Assembly (NCBI GenBank): GCA_025765615.1
Contig: JAIVFJ010000035.1
Location: forward strand, 1 to 64,000
DNA length: 64,000 nucleotides
Source: Zopfochytrium polystomum
Lineage: Eukaryota; Chytridiomycota; Chytridiomycetes; Chytridiales; Chytridiaceae
Reading direction: 5' to 3'
A program made the translations under genes and the position numbers. Positions 54,123 to 64,000 of this stretch are shown one piece after another; the stretch's first letter is position 1; every line of letters begins with the position of its first letter. Below the pieces are notes generated by a model. It made no database searches and was not told the DNA's origin. It saw nothing but the letters and a program-made list of their open reading frames with translations.

Positions 54123-57100
54123 ATCAGGGCAGACTTGAGGGTGTCGTTGGTGTAGAACTTTTTGGGTGGGCAAAGTGTTGCTGAGGATTTGAAGTTGATA
54201 CTTGCGACGAGCAGAGCCAGGGAGGGTGCCAAAGAGGGAAGAGGGTTTAATTCCAGAGTGGAGAACAAGAAATGTGGCTTCCCATAGAACTAGGACAGGG
54301 TTGTGGGTGATGTGGGCAAAGGCTGAGGTGTTCAGAAGTGCAAAATGGTGAGAGAGACCTGTGAGGAGGCGCAGTTGTCGTCGAAGTTGGCCCAAGATCG
54401 GGGTATTTGAGATGAAGGCGGTGGCTGGAAGGATCTGTTGTGAGAGGATTGGTAACAAAGTTGGGTTGGAAGTCGAGGGTACAGATGATGCCAGCTTGTC
54501 TGCTCGTTCGTTGCCAGCGTCGCTGTTGTTCCACAAACCCAGGAAACTTGTGGAGGGGGGCCAATCCAAGACTGTAGAGTGGCTGCAACGCATGCCCAAA
54601 GGGTGGGGTGGGAAGTGGTGTGCAAAAGACGATGGAGGGAGTCAGAGAGAGGAGGTGTGTTGAGCTCGCTGTGTGGATGGGGACTGAAGGAGTTTGAGAG
54701 AAAGAGTTTCTCAAAGGTGTGAACCACTCGAAGATTGTCAAGTCGAAAAGTGAGGGGCAGGGAAAGCTTTGCAGTTATGGTGAGGGCAGCAAGAAGAGCA
54801 GCAATTTCAGCAGTTGTGGAAGAGGCAGAGAGTGGAGGGAGGGCAAAAGAAAATTCAAAGTTAAGCTCAAGGCAAACAACAGAGCCAGCCATGAAGCCCT
54901 CCTCGCGAAGGGAGCCATCAGTGTCAAAGGTCAACGATGGGTGGGTATGAGCAAGGTCAGCAGGGAGGAGGGGCACATCCATTGGTTGAAAGCAGGGATT
55001 CGTGAAGGGAGCTGGATTGAAAGTGGAGTGGCGGGAGGTGAGGAGTGGGAATGGTGTGGGTGTGAAAACGGTGGTAGGTGAGTTAACAAAGAAGATGGGC
55101 TGGGAGGGTCGAGCTGCAGTAGCAGTTGTGCGGCTGCTGATGGGGACTGTGTAGGTGGAGTGTGCAAGGGAAGTTGGATTGTAGGGAGAGATGTGCTTGC
55201 TGCAGGGGTAAGAGAATGGGGGGGAGCCAATGGGGCAGCCAAGGCATTGGACCAAGTGGAAATTGTGGTAGGAAGGGTGAAGGCGTTCATGGAGCCTGGA
55301 GTAGTGATGAGAAAGGAGTTGGGGGTTTGGGAGAGTGTGAGTCCAGTAAACAATGCGGAAGAATTCCACTTGTGGTGGGGTCGTCAGACGGAAAAAACTG
55401 CCACGAGCAAGGGGGGGATGGTGAATGGGATCCAAAGATGGGTAAAAGGGATTGTAAAGAGGACCATCAGGAGGGCTGTGGTAAAAGACTGGAGAGCCAA
55501 AGGTGGGAGCAGCGAAAATAAAGGTCTTAATGATGTGGTACACTTCACAGAGTTTGTCAGGGAGAGGGCTGTCTTTGTAGGAAGGACTGGTGAGGCAGAG
55601 GTCAAAAAGTTGTTCAAAAAAGAAGACTGAGTGTGAACGGAGAGTGGGAAGCACTTTGAGAAAAATATGCCAAGGAACCAATGAGTTGATGGAGTGAGCG
55701 TGAACAGAAAATAGGGGTGGACCAGAGTATTGGAAGGATGTTTGTTGGTTAAAAAAGGAGGGGAATGAGAGACTTGGTGAAGTGTTTTTTTGGCTGGGAC
55801 AAGGGTAAGGGATGTGAGAAAACTGGAGCTCCAGAGGCCAGGTCAAGTTGGAGGCGGTGCATCATGATACGGCTTATGTGGCCAATGAGAGAGGGGGAGT
55901 TCAAGCGAGAGTTGAGGTCAACAATCATGTCAGAGCAGTATTCATTGTAAAAGTCAAGGAAGTTATGGGTCATGGGGTGATGGAGGTGGGCATTGGGAAA
56001 AGAGGTGCAGTAGCCAACCAGGCATTTGAAGGTTTTGCGACGGAGTGTGGTGAGGTTGTTGAGGAAAGTACGGGGGAGAATGGCAGTTTTCCACAGAAAG
56101 CGGACACGTGGGAGGAGAACGTTACGGATGAGGTAAGAAGCAATTTTGTCACCCATCTTTTTGTGTTTGATAATGTCGAGGAAAGGACAGGGAAGTTACG
56201 AGGGGTGGGAACTGCGAAAATGAAACCGGTGGTACTGAAAGAATTTGCTATGGTGGCTGATTGATGAGTTGGGCTGCTGTGGTGTACACTACTGAAGGTG
56301 GTGGTGGTGGGAGGTTGATCTTGGCTTCTGTCAGTCTTGTGTTTGTCTTTATACAAAACTGTTACAAGGACCATCACTTGCAAAATGCTGCAAGTCATCC
56401 TTGCAGAGCAGTATCAGGTCAAAGCTCCTGCACACTGCTTACACCAAAAGACCCAAAACTAACAGGTACAACGATCAAGAACGCAAAGAACAGGGTCCCA
56501 AAAGATACGCCAATCAAGGGGTCCCTCAAGGGAGCCTTGCTGAATCATAGTGCCAATGGGGAAGGAAGGGGATGGGCCAAAAGCTGTGATGACAGAGGAA
56601 TGAAAACGATGTTGGGAATTGACACGCATGCGAACATAAGAAGAGGGAGGTGAATACGTTCCCAGGAGGCAATGAGGCCAGCAACAGGGGCGCTGTCAAA
56701 AGCTTTCTTAATGTCGTTGAGGAGAAGGTATGAGGGCTGTTTAGTGGAATGGGCAAGGTCAAGGGCGTAGCGAACAAGGTGGAGAGGCGGGTCAGGAGAA
56801 GAGCCAGGGAGGGCAGAGAAGTTGCGACCAAGGAGCAAATTGTGAGAAGAGGGAAGAGATACGAGAAAGACAGATGGACTGAACAACTTTGGCAGCAAGT
56901 TCGCAGAGGCTGATTGGACGGAGGTTAGTGATGTCACCACCCCACGCAGCTTTCTTGGGTATGGGGAAGATGGAGGAAGATGCCCAAGAGTCCGGGATGT
57001 CAAGGAAGAGAAAAGAGCGAATGATGAGGGAGGAGAAGAATGCAAGAGCATCAGGACCAGCTGAGAGGAGAAGCTCTCTGGAGATTTGGGAGGGGCCAGG

Positions 57101-58869
57101 GGCTTTGTTTGAGGCAAGAGATGTGAGAGCGTTTTGACGTCATTGGCAGAAGGGGGCAGCATAACCTTGGAGAAAAGATCTGGGGGGATGTGGGGACGGC
57201 GTTGCATCTCAGAGTGAAATGGAGAGGATGGTGGGAAGGGAGTGAGGGTACGAGGGTGAAACCAGTGTTCAACCTGTTGTTGGCAGATTCGAGGGACAAG
57301 GTCAGGATCGTGGGTGATTGAGGGACCTTCGGCAGTAGTATAGCGAATGTGGTCGATGCTGGAGTTGCTGCGCGTGCGGTTGAGGATGTTGTTGAGGACA
57401 GTCTTTATCTTGCCAGAAGAGAAAAGGTTGTGTCTATGTGTGAGAGCTGTGGCAATGTCCTCCATTTTGTGCTTTTCTGCTGCCTGGCATTGGGCACGGT
57501 AGATGGCCTGGCGATGGCGGTTGAGGGCGGGGAGTAAAACATCACGATAGTCAGTTGTGTCAAAGAAGCGGGCTTTGTACTGAGAGTGGATGTGGGACAA
57601 GAAGGAGTAAGACTGATCTGCACCCCACTCAGATGGGGTCAAAGGAATGGAAGGGAAGATGTTAGCCAGATCATGCGCAGGGTCTTTGGCAAGTGCCCAC
57701 AGTTTCTCTACTTTCCAACGTGCAACAAGGAATGGTTTGGCACAGCAATCTATCTTTGGCGCTACTGAGGAGGTTCCCTTGTGAGGAAGGAACTTTTTGC
57801 CAAGCCGAAGCAGTAACTCGTGAAATGATGTGGAGAGTGTGTCAAGGTGGCTGACGAGGAGTGATGCACGTTCTGGAAAGGGGTATTGAAAGGGTAGGGA
57901 TGGAGAATGGAGGAACTCAAGCTCGGAGGGGAGAAGAATGCTGTCCAAGGCTGCAAGGGCTGCTGAGAGGGGGGCAAGCTCAACTGAGACGGCTGAAGTG
58001 TAATTGTCGAGTTGCTCCTCTGAAGCTTCCAGGGGTTTGGTGACCTGCCGGCGCAGAGGGGAGAAGGGAAAAGTGTGGAAGGGGGAGGAAGCAAGAATTA
58101 TGTTGAAGGGGAGGTGGTCTGAAGTGTCAGTGAGATGGGGCTCTTCAAGTGGAGAAGAAATGTTAGCTTCAGTGACGTAGTCAAGAGCAGGGGGTGAGAG
58201 CCAAATGCTGTCCAAACGAGAGGAGTAGGAGCCAGCAGTGTGTGTGTAAGAGGGTAATTCTGGGTGCAGGTGTCGAAAGGAATCAACAAAGCCTTTCAGG
58301 GAGAGGGTGGGGAGGAACCCATGGCGGGAAGTAGGTGTGGGGGCTCTGGTGGAGTGGTCAAGGGGGTCAGTGATGGCATTCCAGTCACCAAACCAGTAAG
58401 CTTGGTGGGGTGAGGTGGAGTCAGATGAGGCAAGAGAGTTGCACCATTTTTGCAAGTCAGGGAGTTCCTCAGATTGGGGGTCAGCAGGCCAGTAAATATT
58501 TCGCAGGAGGATGGAGCGTCGAGCAAAAGATAAGGTGAGGGCAATGGCACAAGTTCCAAAGTGGGAGACGTCAGTGATGTGTGGTGCCAGGGAAGTTGAA
58601 ATGATGAAACCAACGCCAGCGTGACGGGAGGGGGTGGAGGATATGAAGAAACCTTTGTAATTCCTAGTGATGTGACGAATGGAGTGGGTGGCCTCTGTGT
58701 CAGAGCAGCCAGTTTCTTGAATGGCAAGGATGGTGGTTTTGGTGTGATCGAGCCAGTGGAAGATAGATGCAGCCTTGGTGGGGAAGGCACGACAGATGTT
58801 CCAAGTTGCAAAGCGAGGGAGGTGTAGTGGTGTTGGGGGTGGTGTGCTAGACACAGGGCTAGTTGACAT
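54123..58869 (-). pseudogene. LINE ORF2 (right)
   Basis: Endonuclease plus N-terminal RT form one frame of 774 codons (58869-56545), starting near MSTSPVSSTPPPTPLHLP, with FATWNICRAFP, AIQET, WFGDWNAITDP, TSDHLPFNIILA and LLLNDIKKAFDSAP. The RT is cut by the solo copia B LTR (56236-56464) and lacks a visible YxDD box. The later part (55846-54332) is one frame of 504 codons with RNase H (FDTDGSLREEGF, TAEIAALLAAL). It ends at the copia A LTR. Shifts inside RT and before GNERADKLA are shared with the left arm. Confidence 0.82.
56236..56464 (-). repeat. Solo copia B LTR inside LINE RT (right arm)
   Basis: Counterpart of 32677-32905, flanked by ggtac (56231-56235 and 56465-56469). Confidence 0.92.
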
Positions 58870-58999
58870 AGGTGACTAAGGGGTGCAGGAAGTCCTGCTA
58901 ATAATGTCTCTGTTTTTTTTTTTTTTTTTTTTTTTTTGAGAAATAAGAGTGATATAAATAGCAAAGGGGCTTTCACAAAAGAATGAATAAGGATATTGA

Positions 59000-60665
59000 T
59001 CAAGTTGAGGCAGCAGTCCTGGGGTTTGAGGCAGTTTTTGGGGCAGGTTTGTGGGCAGGTTTGGGGGCAGTTTTGTTGGGGGGAGAAGAGGAACTGGAGG
59101 CATTGGCCAGGGCAAGAGCAGTGTGTGTTGAGCGTGTGGTGACAGCTGATCGAGCTGGGACAGTAGTAGTAGAAGAAGGTTCAGCGGAGGAACAGTCGTC
59201 AAGGTCCTCATCAATCGGGTCATTGTATTTCAACCATTCTTCAATTGTCCGGAGGCGAGAGCTGAGGAGCTGGGTGGTCATGTCCACTGTGGTGAGGCGG
59301 CTGTCCAATTGTGCAGTGAGTGGCTCCAGTGTGGTGACTCGCTGATTTAGGTTGTGGATGGCGCCAGCGTGGTTTTTGAGTGAAGTATCCACATTGGCTG
59401 CAGCAACTGCAAGTCTCTGAATGTCGTGGTCCACCTTTGCTAAGCCGTGTTCCAGTGCTGCAGGGATTGGCTCAAGTTGGGTAAGCTGAGTGGTGAGTTT
59501 TTGGATGTCAGTGCGTACTGTTGTCTGATGCTCTTTCAGCTCTGTGCGCAAGGAGGTCTGTTGTGTGCGAAGCTGTTGCTGGATGTTTTCAAGGACCTTC
59601 AAGATTGACTGCAGCTCTGGAGGAGGGACAGAAGGGGGGGCAGGCGGGACAGGTGGGGGAGTTGTGGTGTCAGGAGGGGCCTGAGCTGTCTGGCTGTTGT
59701 CTTTGGAATCTGCTGAAGTGGCTTGGTTAAGGAGGGAGCCAGAGGGGCGGCCAGTTTTGCAAGATTGAGAGGTATGGTTGGAGTTTCCACAACGGCGACA
59801 GCAGGGGAAGGGAGTGAAATCTTCCTTTTGGAGTGGGTGAAATGGGAGTGCACGGCCATTGAAGACAACTGATTGGTTAGTTTATTGCAACATCAATGCG
59901 CAGGTTGTAAAAACAAAATGGGCAGATGACGAAAATCCAGTGGAGCCCTTTGCTGAGTTGAAGAATCCTGGAATGCTTAAATGACGTGCACCCAAACTCA
60001 TATTGGATGGCCTCAAGGTCATAGATACTTGTGGAGCGACGAATGTTATAAAGGACAGCTGTGCGTTGCTTTTCATCACTGATTCGCCGCTGGTTTTCTG
60101 CAGAAGGTTCCAGTGGTCGAATTGTGACACCTGCACCCATAATAGTTATGAACTGAGGGGGATTGTGAGGAGGGCCGTCAAATAGAACTGTGGCAGATGC
60201 GGAGGCGGAAAGCTGGTGGTGTGCAAAATGAATAGCCATTATGGAGCCACAGGAGGTTAAAGCAGAGGTGATTGCATGACGCAGGGAGTCCTTTTGCTCA
60301 TCAAAGTTCTTTCTAGTAGTTCCAGGAGCCAGGTGTTGGAGGACGAGTTGGTTGGCAGATTCGTTGGTGAATTCTGTGGCAGCAGCTGGTAGTCGACAGG
60401 TGTAAGAAAATTTAATGTGTGGGGATGTGGTCTGAAGACAGGCAGCCTGTTTGTCCGACAAAGGATGCAGAAGGCGGAGCGAGTAAGAAGTCTGGTCCTT
60501 TGAGAGCAAGGGCCGCTGTCGGATGGAGAGGTTGCAAGTGGAGGTGAAGCGTAGGATGTCAAGTTCAGTGAGTGGGGCAATAGTGGGGTCTGGCTGAGTG
60601 GTGATTGTCAATATGTGTTGATCAGCGTGGGTGCCGAAGAACATGGAGGGAGGTGGGCTGCTCAT
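59000..60665 (-). pseudogene. LINE ORF1 (right), frameshifted
   Basis: Start ATG 60665 (MSSPPPSMFFGT), with the frame also open upstream through the leader repeats to 61016. It has the same +1 shift near 59878 and the same zinc knuckle and coiled-coil text as the left copy. Confidence 0.75.
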
Positions 60666-60774
60666 TAAATAGGGGGGTGCCAATCCCAATTCAGAACAAA
60701 GGTTGTGATGTGGTTGCAATGTGGTTGTGGTGGTGAAGGGGGTGATGCAGTCTGGTTTGGGGGGTGAGGAAAGT

Positions 60775-61260
60775 GATTGCTGGAGGCAATCTGGCAGCAA
60801 TCTGGAGTCAATCTGACGATGATCTGACGACAATCGGATGATGATCTGGCAATCTGACAACAATTGGGCGTTCTGGTAACAATCTGGAGTCAATCTGGCG
60901 ACAATCTGATGATGATATGATGATCTGGAGACAATCTGACGAAAATCTGACGTTGACCTGACGATGATGTGACAAGCTGACGAAGATCTGACGTCAATCT
61001 GACGATCTGGAGTCAATCTGATGAAGATCTGATGTCAATCTGATGATCTGGAGTCAATCTGACATTGACCTTACGATGGTCTGACGATCTGATGAAGATC
61101 TGATGTCAATCTGGCAGTGTCAAGGCGGTGGAGGGTGGTGGTGGAGGGTTCTGGAGTCAATCTGAAGTCAATCTGATGATGATCTGACGATCTGACAACA
61201 ATCTGATGTTGATCTGACATTGATCTGGCAGTGGGAAGGTGGTGGAGGGCAGTGGCAAGG
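60775..61260 (-). repeat. LINE 5' leader minisatellite (right)
   Basis: Longer array of cagattg / cagatcatc units than in the left LINE. Part of it stays open in frame with ORF1. Confidence 0.75.
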
Positions 61261-61313
61261 TGGTGGGGGGTGGTGGTGGTGGAGGGTGCAGTCTTGAGCA
61301 TCTCTTGACAAGG

Positions 61314-61648
61314 TTTTGACTCCAAGCTGCCCCCGTTTCATCACCACCACCAGCACCACAAACACCTCAGATTCCATGCCCCACCAACTCACCATGTGTC
61401 AGGAACATGGCAGGACAGGACAAGGCAGACATGGAACTGAGAGGAGTGATGATTGTATTGGAAACAATAATTCACTTGAGGGATGGGACAGGTCCCCCCA
61501 TCCCCCTTTTATACCTTTTGAGAGTCTTCCTTGTCAAGACTCAAAGAAAGTTCCAGAAAGAGCAATTAGTAATACAATAGAGAGTTTCCGCCACTGGGGA
61601 AATTCGATTTGCATCGTGAGAATTTCCCACAGTGATCACTGGGACTTG
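61314..61648. other. Flank of LINE and Tc1; no gene
   Basis: No coding feature recognised. A palindrome cagtgatcactg lies at 61630-61641 just before the Tc1 insertion. Confidence 0.35.
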
Positions 61649-61650
61649 TA

Positions 61651-62956
61651 CAGGGGGGGGACAAAAGTTTCCGGGCACTTGCTGTGCCACCAAAATTTCG
61701 CTCAACATGAGCCATCCAATTCCACAAAACTTAATTGTATTTCAAGCAAAAAGAACGTGATGGTTCGAAAGTCTGGTCAATAGTCTGTTGGCCCTCCATC
61801 GCTCTCAATAGTAGCTTGCATCCTTGCAGGCATACTCTTCACTAATGATTGGAGGAACTGGGGTTCAATTTCCTGCCAAGCTTTTCGAACTGACTTTTTC
61901 AACACCTCGAGGCCAAGCGGTCGGTCTTCTGATATCTGATCTTTAAGTCGAGCCCAGAGATTCTCTATGGGGTTCAAATCCGGGCTTTGAGCGGGCCAGT
62001 TCATGATAGGCAAGCCCTTGTCTTTGAACCAAGCTTTAACTTTCAGGGCTGTGTGAGCTGGTGCATTGTCATGCTGATAGATCAGGCTGTTCTCAAGAAA
62101 CTCCTCGTCGGCATTCTGTTCATCCAAATATTCAATAAAGACTTGAAGTTGACCATCCAAAATGTCAATATACTGCGAGCTGTTCAGTCGCCCGTCAATG
62201 AATGCATAGCTTCCTGCAATCGAACCGCGGAAACAAGCCCAAATTGAGAACGACTGGCGGCCACTCTTCACTGTTGCTTGAAGACATTCTGGTTTGAGCT
62301 TTTCACCAGCACTGCGCCAAACACGGACCTGCCCCTGCGCTCCAGTCTCAAAGCTGGCCTCATCAGTCCAAATTACCTTCTCCCACTCTTCAACGGACCA
62401 CCTGACATGCTCCTTAGCAAATTCAAGCCGTTTACGTCGATGCTCTGGCTTTAGATAGGGCTTTTTGGCTGCAAGACGGTTGAAAATCCCCTCCTCATGA
62501 AGTACACGTCGAACAGTCCTCGTTGAAACGGGATCGTCACGAGCGGAATTCAACTGATTTGTAAGGTCGCCAAGTGTTTGCCTTCTGTTTGATGCAGATC
62601 CCTTTGTAGCTCGAACCAAATAACGGCGATTGTTCTCTGAGAGCTTGCGAGGCCGTCCGGAACGGGGCAGGTGAGTGAGACTGCCAGTGTTCTCATAGCG
62701 CGCAATTATATCCTGGACCGTTGACTTTGGTACAGTTGTGTCATTGGCGATCTCACGGGTGCTCTTCCCGTTGTTGTGCATCGCAATCAGCGTCTTGCAC
62801 ACGCCAAGATCATTCTTCACTCTCTTTGCTGTCCCCATGTCAAATGTCGAGGCGATTGCTCCGAGTTTGGTGAGATCGTCAATGGGGCAGTGCAGATCGA
62901 CGAGCTGGCGGTGGAGGGTGGCACAGCGGTGCCCGGAAACTTTTGTCCTCCCCCTG
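61651..62956 (-). mobile_element. Tc1/mariner element, 1306 bp, apparently intact
   Basis: Terminal inverted repeats: cag + G-run, then acaaaagtttccgggcac at the left and its complement at the right ending ccccctg. Flanked by TA at 61649-61650 and 62957-62958, the Tc1 target. The transposase frame is uninterrupted. Confidence 0.93.
61777..62838 (-). CDS. Tc1-type transposase (DD34E)
   Basis: 353 aa from ATG 62838 (MGTAKRVKNDLG). Longer upstream readings start outside the TIR and are not plausible. The N-terminal paired-like helix-turn-helix domains (KSTREIANDTTVPKSTVQDI; HLPRSGRPRKL) bind the TIRs. The catalytic triad is Asp in VIWTDEASF, Asp in YQHDNAPAHTA and Glu in SPDLNPIENLW with 34 residues between the last two, the DD34E spacing of Tc1. 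It would cut and paste the element in the nucleus. No stop or shift seen, so it may be active. Confidence 0.93.
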   Translation of the reverse strand: MGTAKRVKNDLGVCKTLIAMHNNGKSTREIANDTTVPKSTVQDIIARYENTGSLTHLPRSGRPRKLSENNRRYLVRATKGSASNRRQTLGDLTNQLNSARDDPVSTRTVRRVLHEEGIFNRLAAKKPYLKPEHRRKRLEFAKEHVRWSVEEWEKVIWTDEASFETGAQGQVRVWRSAGEKLKPECLQATVKSGRQSFSIWACFRGSIAGSYAFIDGRLNSSQYIDILDGQLQVFIEYLDEQNADEEFLENSLIYQHDNAPAHTALKVKAWFKDKGLPIMNWPAQSPDLNPIENLWARLKDQISEDRPLGLEVLKKSVRKAWQEIEPQFLQSLVKSMPARMQATIESDGGPTDY

Positions 62957-63014
62957 TACAGTGGGAAAATCGTTCCGCGATCGTACAAATCACACAAATC
63001 ACACAAAATCCACG

Positions 63015-63545
63015 ATGCAGAGACGTGCTCACAACAATCCCACCACCTCTTTCATCTTCTTGGCCCTGAGCAGAGGGACATCGCCGAAAACCATTCACAG
63101 GCGCTTCAACATGCACCAAGAACCCCTGCATTCACTGTTTTGGAAAGAATCCTTTCGCTTCAGCAAGGATGAGATGCTCGAGCTCGTTGGCCTCCTCGAA
63201 GTGCCTGATCCAGTCATCACTCAGAACCAACTCGTTGCATCAGCATTTGAAGCACTGAGTATGACTCTCCAGCGGCTGGCGTATCCAAATCGACTGGCAG
63301 ATCTGGAACGAGTGTTTGACCAGCTGAAGTCAGCCATTTCGCAGTTCACCAACATAGTTATAAGCCACATCTACGAACGGTTCAAACATCTTCTTGTTCT
63401 GGATACTTTGATTAACAAAAAAAAAAGGTTGACTCTTTTGCAGATGCTGTTCACTGTGCTGGTGCTCCGCTCCAGACTTGTGTTGGTTTTATCGATGGAA
63501 CAGTATGTGGAATAAGCCTCCCACAGCAAAATCAAAAGGTGGGAG
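63015..63545 (+). pseudogene. PIF/Harbinger-like nuclease, N-terminal part, frameshifted
   Basis: From ATG 63015 (MQRRAHNNPTT): SFRFSKDEMLELVGLL, EALSMTLQRLAYPNRLADLE and HIYERFKHLL fit the N-terminal region of Harbinger (HARBI1-type) transposases. After the A10 run (63417-63426) the frame must shift by one to continue as VDSFADAVHCAGAPLQ and the first catalytic Asp in GFIDGT. Beyond LPQQNQK (about 63538) similarity stops at a possible 5' splice site gtggga. The catalytic C-terminal part is not found in the window. Confidence 0.75.
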
Positions 63546-64000
63546 TGGGACCGGACGTCATTGCTGTGGCCGCCGCTGCTGTTGCCGTCGTTGATGCTGC
63601 TGCTGGCGGCGGTGGTGGTGGTGTTGAGCGGCTCTTGCTGCTGGGACAGCGCTGACGATGGAAGCTGGTGCTGCAACTCAGATCAGCACAAAGGGAACGG
63701 GGAAGCCAGTTTCTGTTTCATGCAGGAGCAACTGATCATCAATCATTCCAGGAAGGGATGGGGATGGCAAGGGAGGGGCCAGGAGTGACGAAAGAGTACT
63801 CACCAGCTGGGGATTGGGGTTTACGCCTTCAGCCTTGCTCATCATGAAGTGGACCGACAGTGAGCTGGTGGTCACTGTGTTTTTTCAGCAGCAAATTCCA
63901 CAGTGAAAAAGTGGTTCAGCACGGTGAACTGTCTCTGTGCAAAAAAATTTGGAAATGTACAGTGGCGGAAACTCTCTAATGATACCAATGATACCAATGA
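63546..64000. other. No gene recognised
   Basis: Includes a gctgctg/ggtggtg-rich tract (63565-63650). The remainder of the Harbinger gene was searched for here and not found. Confidence 0.3.

Larger units (their letters stand above)
52091..60694 (-). repeat. Right arm of large inverted duplication
   Basis: Inverted counterpart of 28444-37052, covering the copia A RT-RH-LTR and the LINE. LINE frames are longer here (774 and 504 codons) than in the left arm. Confidence 0.9.
54123..61313 (-). mobile_element. LINE (Tad1/I-like), right copy
   Basis: Same element as the left copy, opposite orientation, truncated at the same base by copia A. Its 5' leader and flank differ from the left copy, so the two LINEs were probably separate insertions before part of one was replaced by the other. 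Confidence 0.85.

Noticed and set aside
62943..63006. N-terminal extension of the Tc1 transposase
   Set aside because: The frame continues past the TIR and TA duplication, so these codons are outside the element.

Overview
The window comes from a eukaryote. The host genes carry many short GT-AG introns (42-94 bp), several with CTAAC- or CTGAC-like branch sites. They encode a spliceosomal CWF18-type protein, a mitochondrial YqeY/AIM41-type protein, a PPR protein and a PHAF1/UPF0183 protein. Compact genes in a sea of Ty1/copia, Ty3/gypsy chromovirus, RNase H-bearing LINE, Tc1, Harbinger and hAT-type elements suggest an early-diverging (perhaps zoosporic) fungus; this assignment is inference. 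Most host genes are multi-exon, and I worked out their exon structures by hand from frame continuity and family conservation.

Layout. 0-7.6 kb: a decayed copia element (family C, minus strand) broken by an LTR at the window edge and by a 1 kb insertion, then a 5'-truncated chromovirus tail with its 3' LTR. 7.6-9.5 kb: gene-free, with a perfect-looking 62-bp hairpin. 9.5-11.7 kb: CWF18-like gene and aldo-keto reductase. 11.7-16.5 kb: retroelement debris, tRNA-like SINE modules and a copia remnant (D) holding a 301-bp hAT-type MITE with an 8-bp target duplication. 16.7-24.4 kb: gene island (PPR, AIM41-like, one unresolved gene, nine-exon PHAF1). 24.4-27.9 kb: Tc1 remnant, LTRs and a (GA)n microsatellite.

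28-61 kb is a retrotransposon complex. Two LINEs in opposite orientation are each joined to copia family A. The left LINE plus an inverted copia A fragment (28444-37052) is a near-identical reverse copy of 52091-60694; the next 3.7 kb (37053-40763) is a direct copy of 50412-54122. A full copia A (40518-54122) shares its 5' LTR with that partial copy, and its leader is split by a complete copia B (41427-47944, 5-bp target duplication GTATC). 61.6-63.5 kb: an intact-looking Tc1 element beside a frameshifted Harbinger transposase.

The most interesting system is in copia A and B. Both carry (1) a phase-0 intron of about 0.5 kb between integrase and reverse transcriptase whose interior is a conserved RNA structure with compensatory changes; (2) a 14-nt segment just after the 5' LTR that is a perfect reverse complement of a segment within the same LTR, covarying between families, which suggests self-priming rather than tRNA priming; (3) a -1 gag/pol overlap with a T-run and a GC hairpin whose loop holds the gag stop; and (4) a protease with Asp-Asn-Gly at the usual Asp-Ser/Thr-Gly site. 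Together these suggest a copia lineage whose expression and replication are controlled by RNA structure and splicing.
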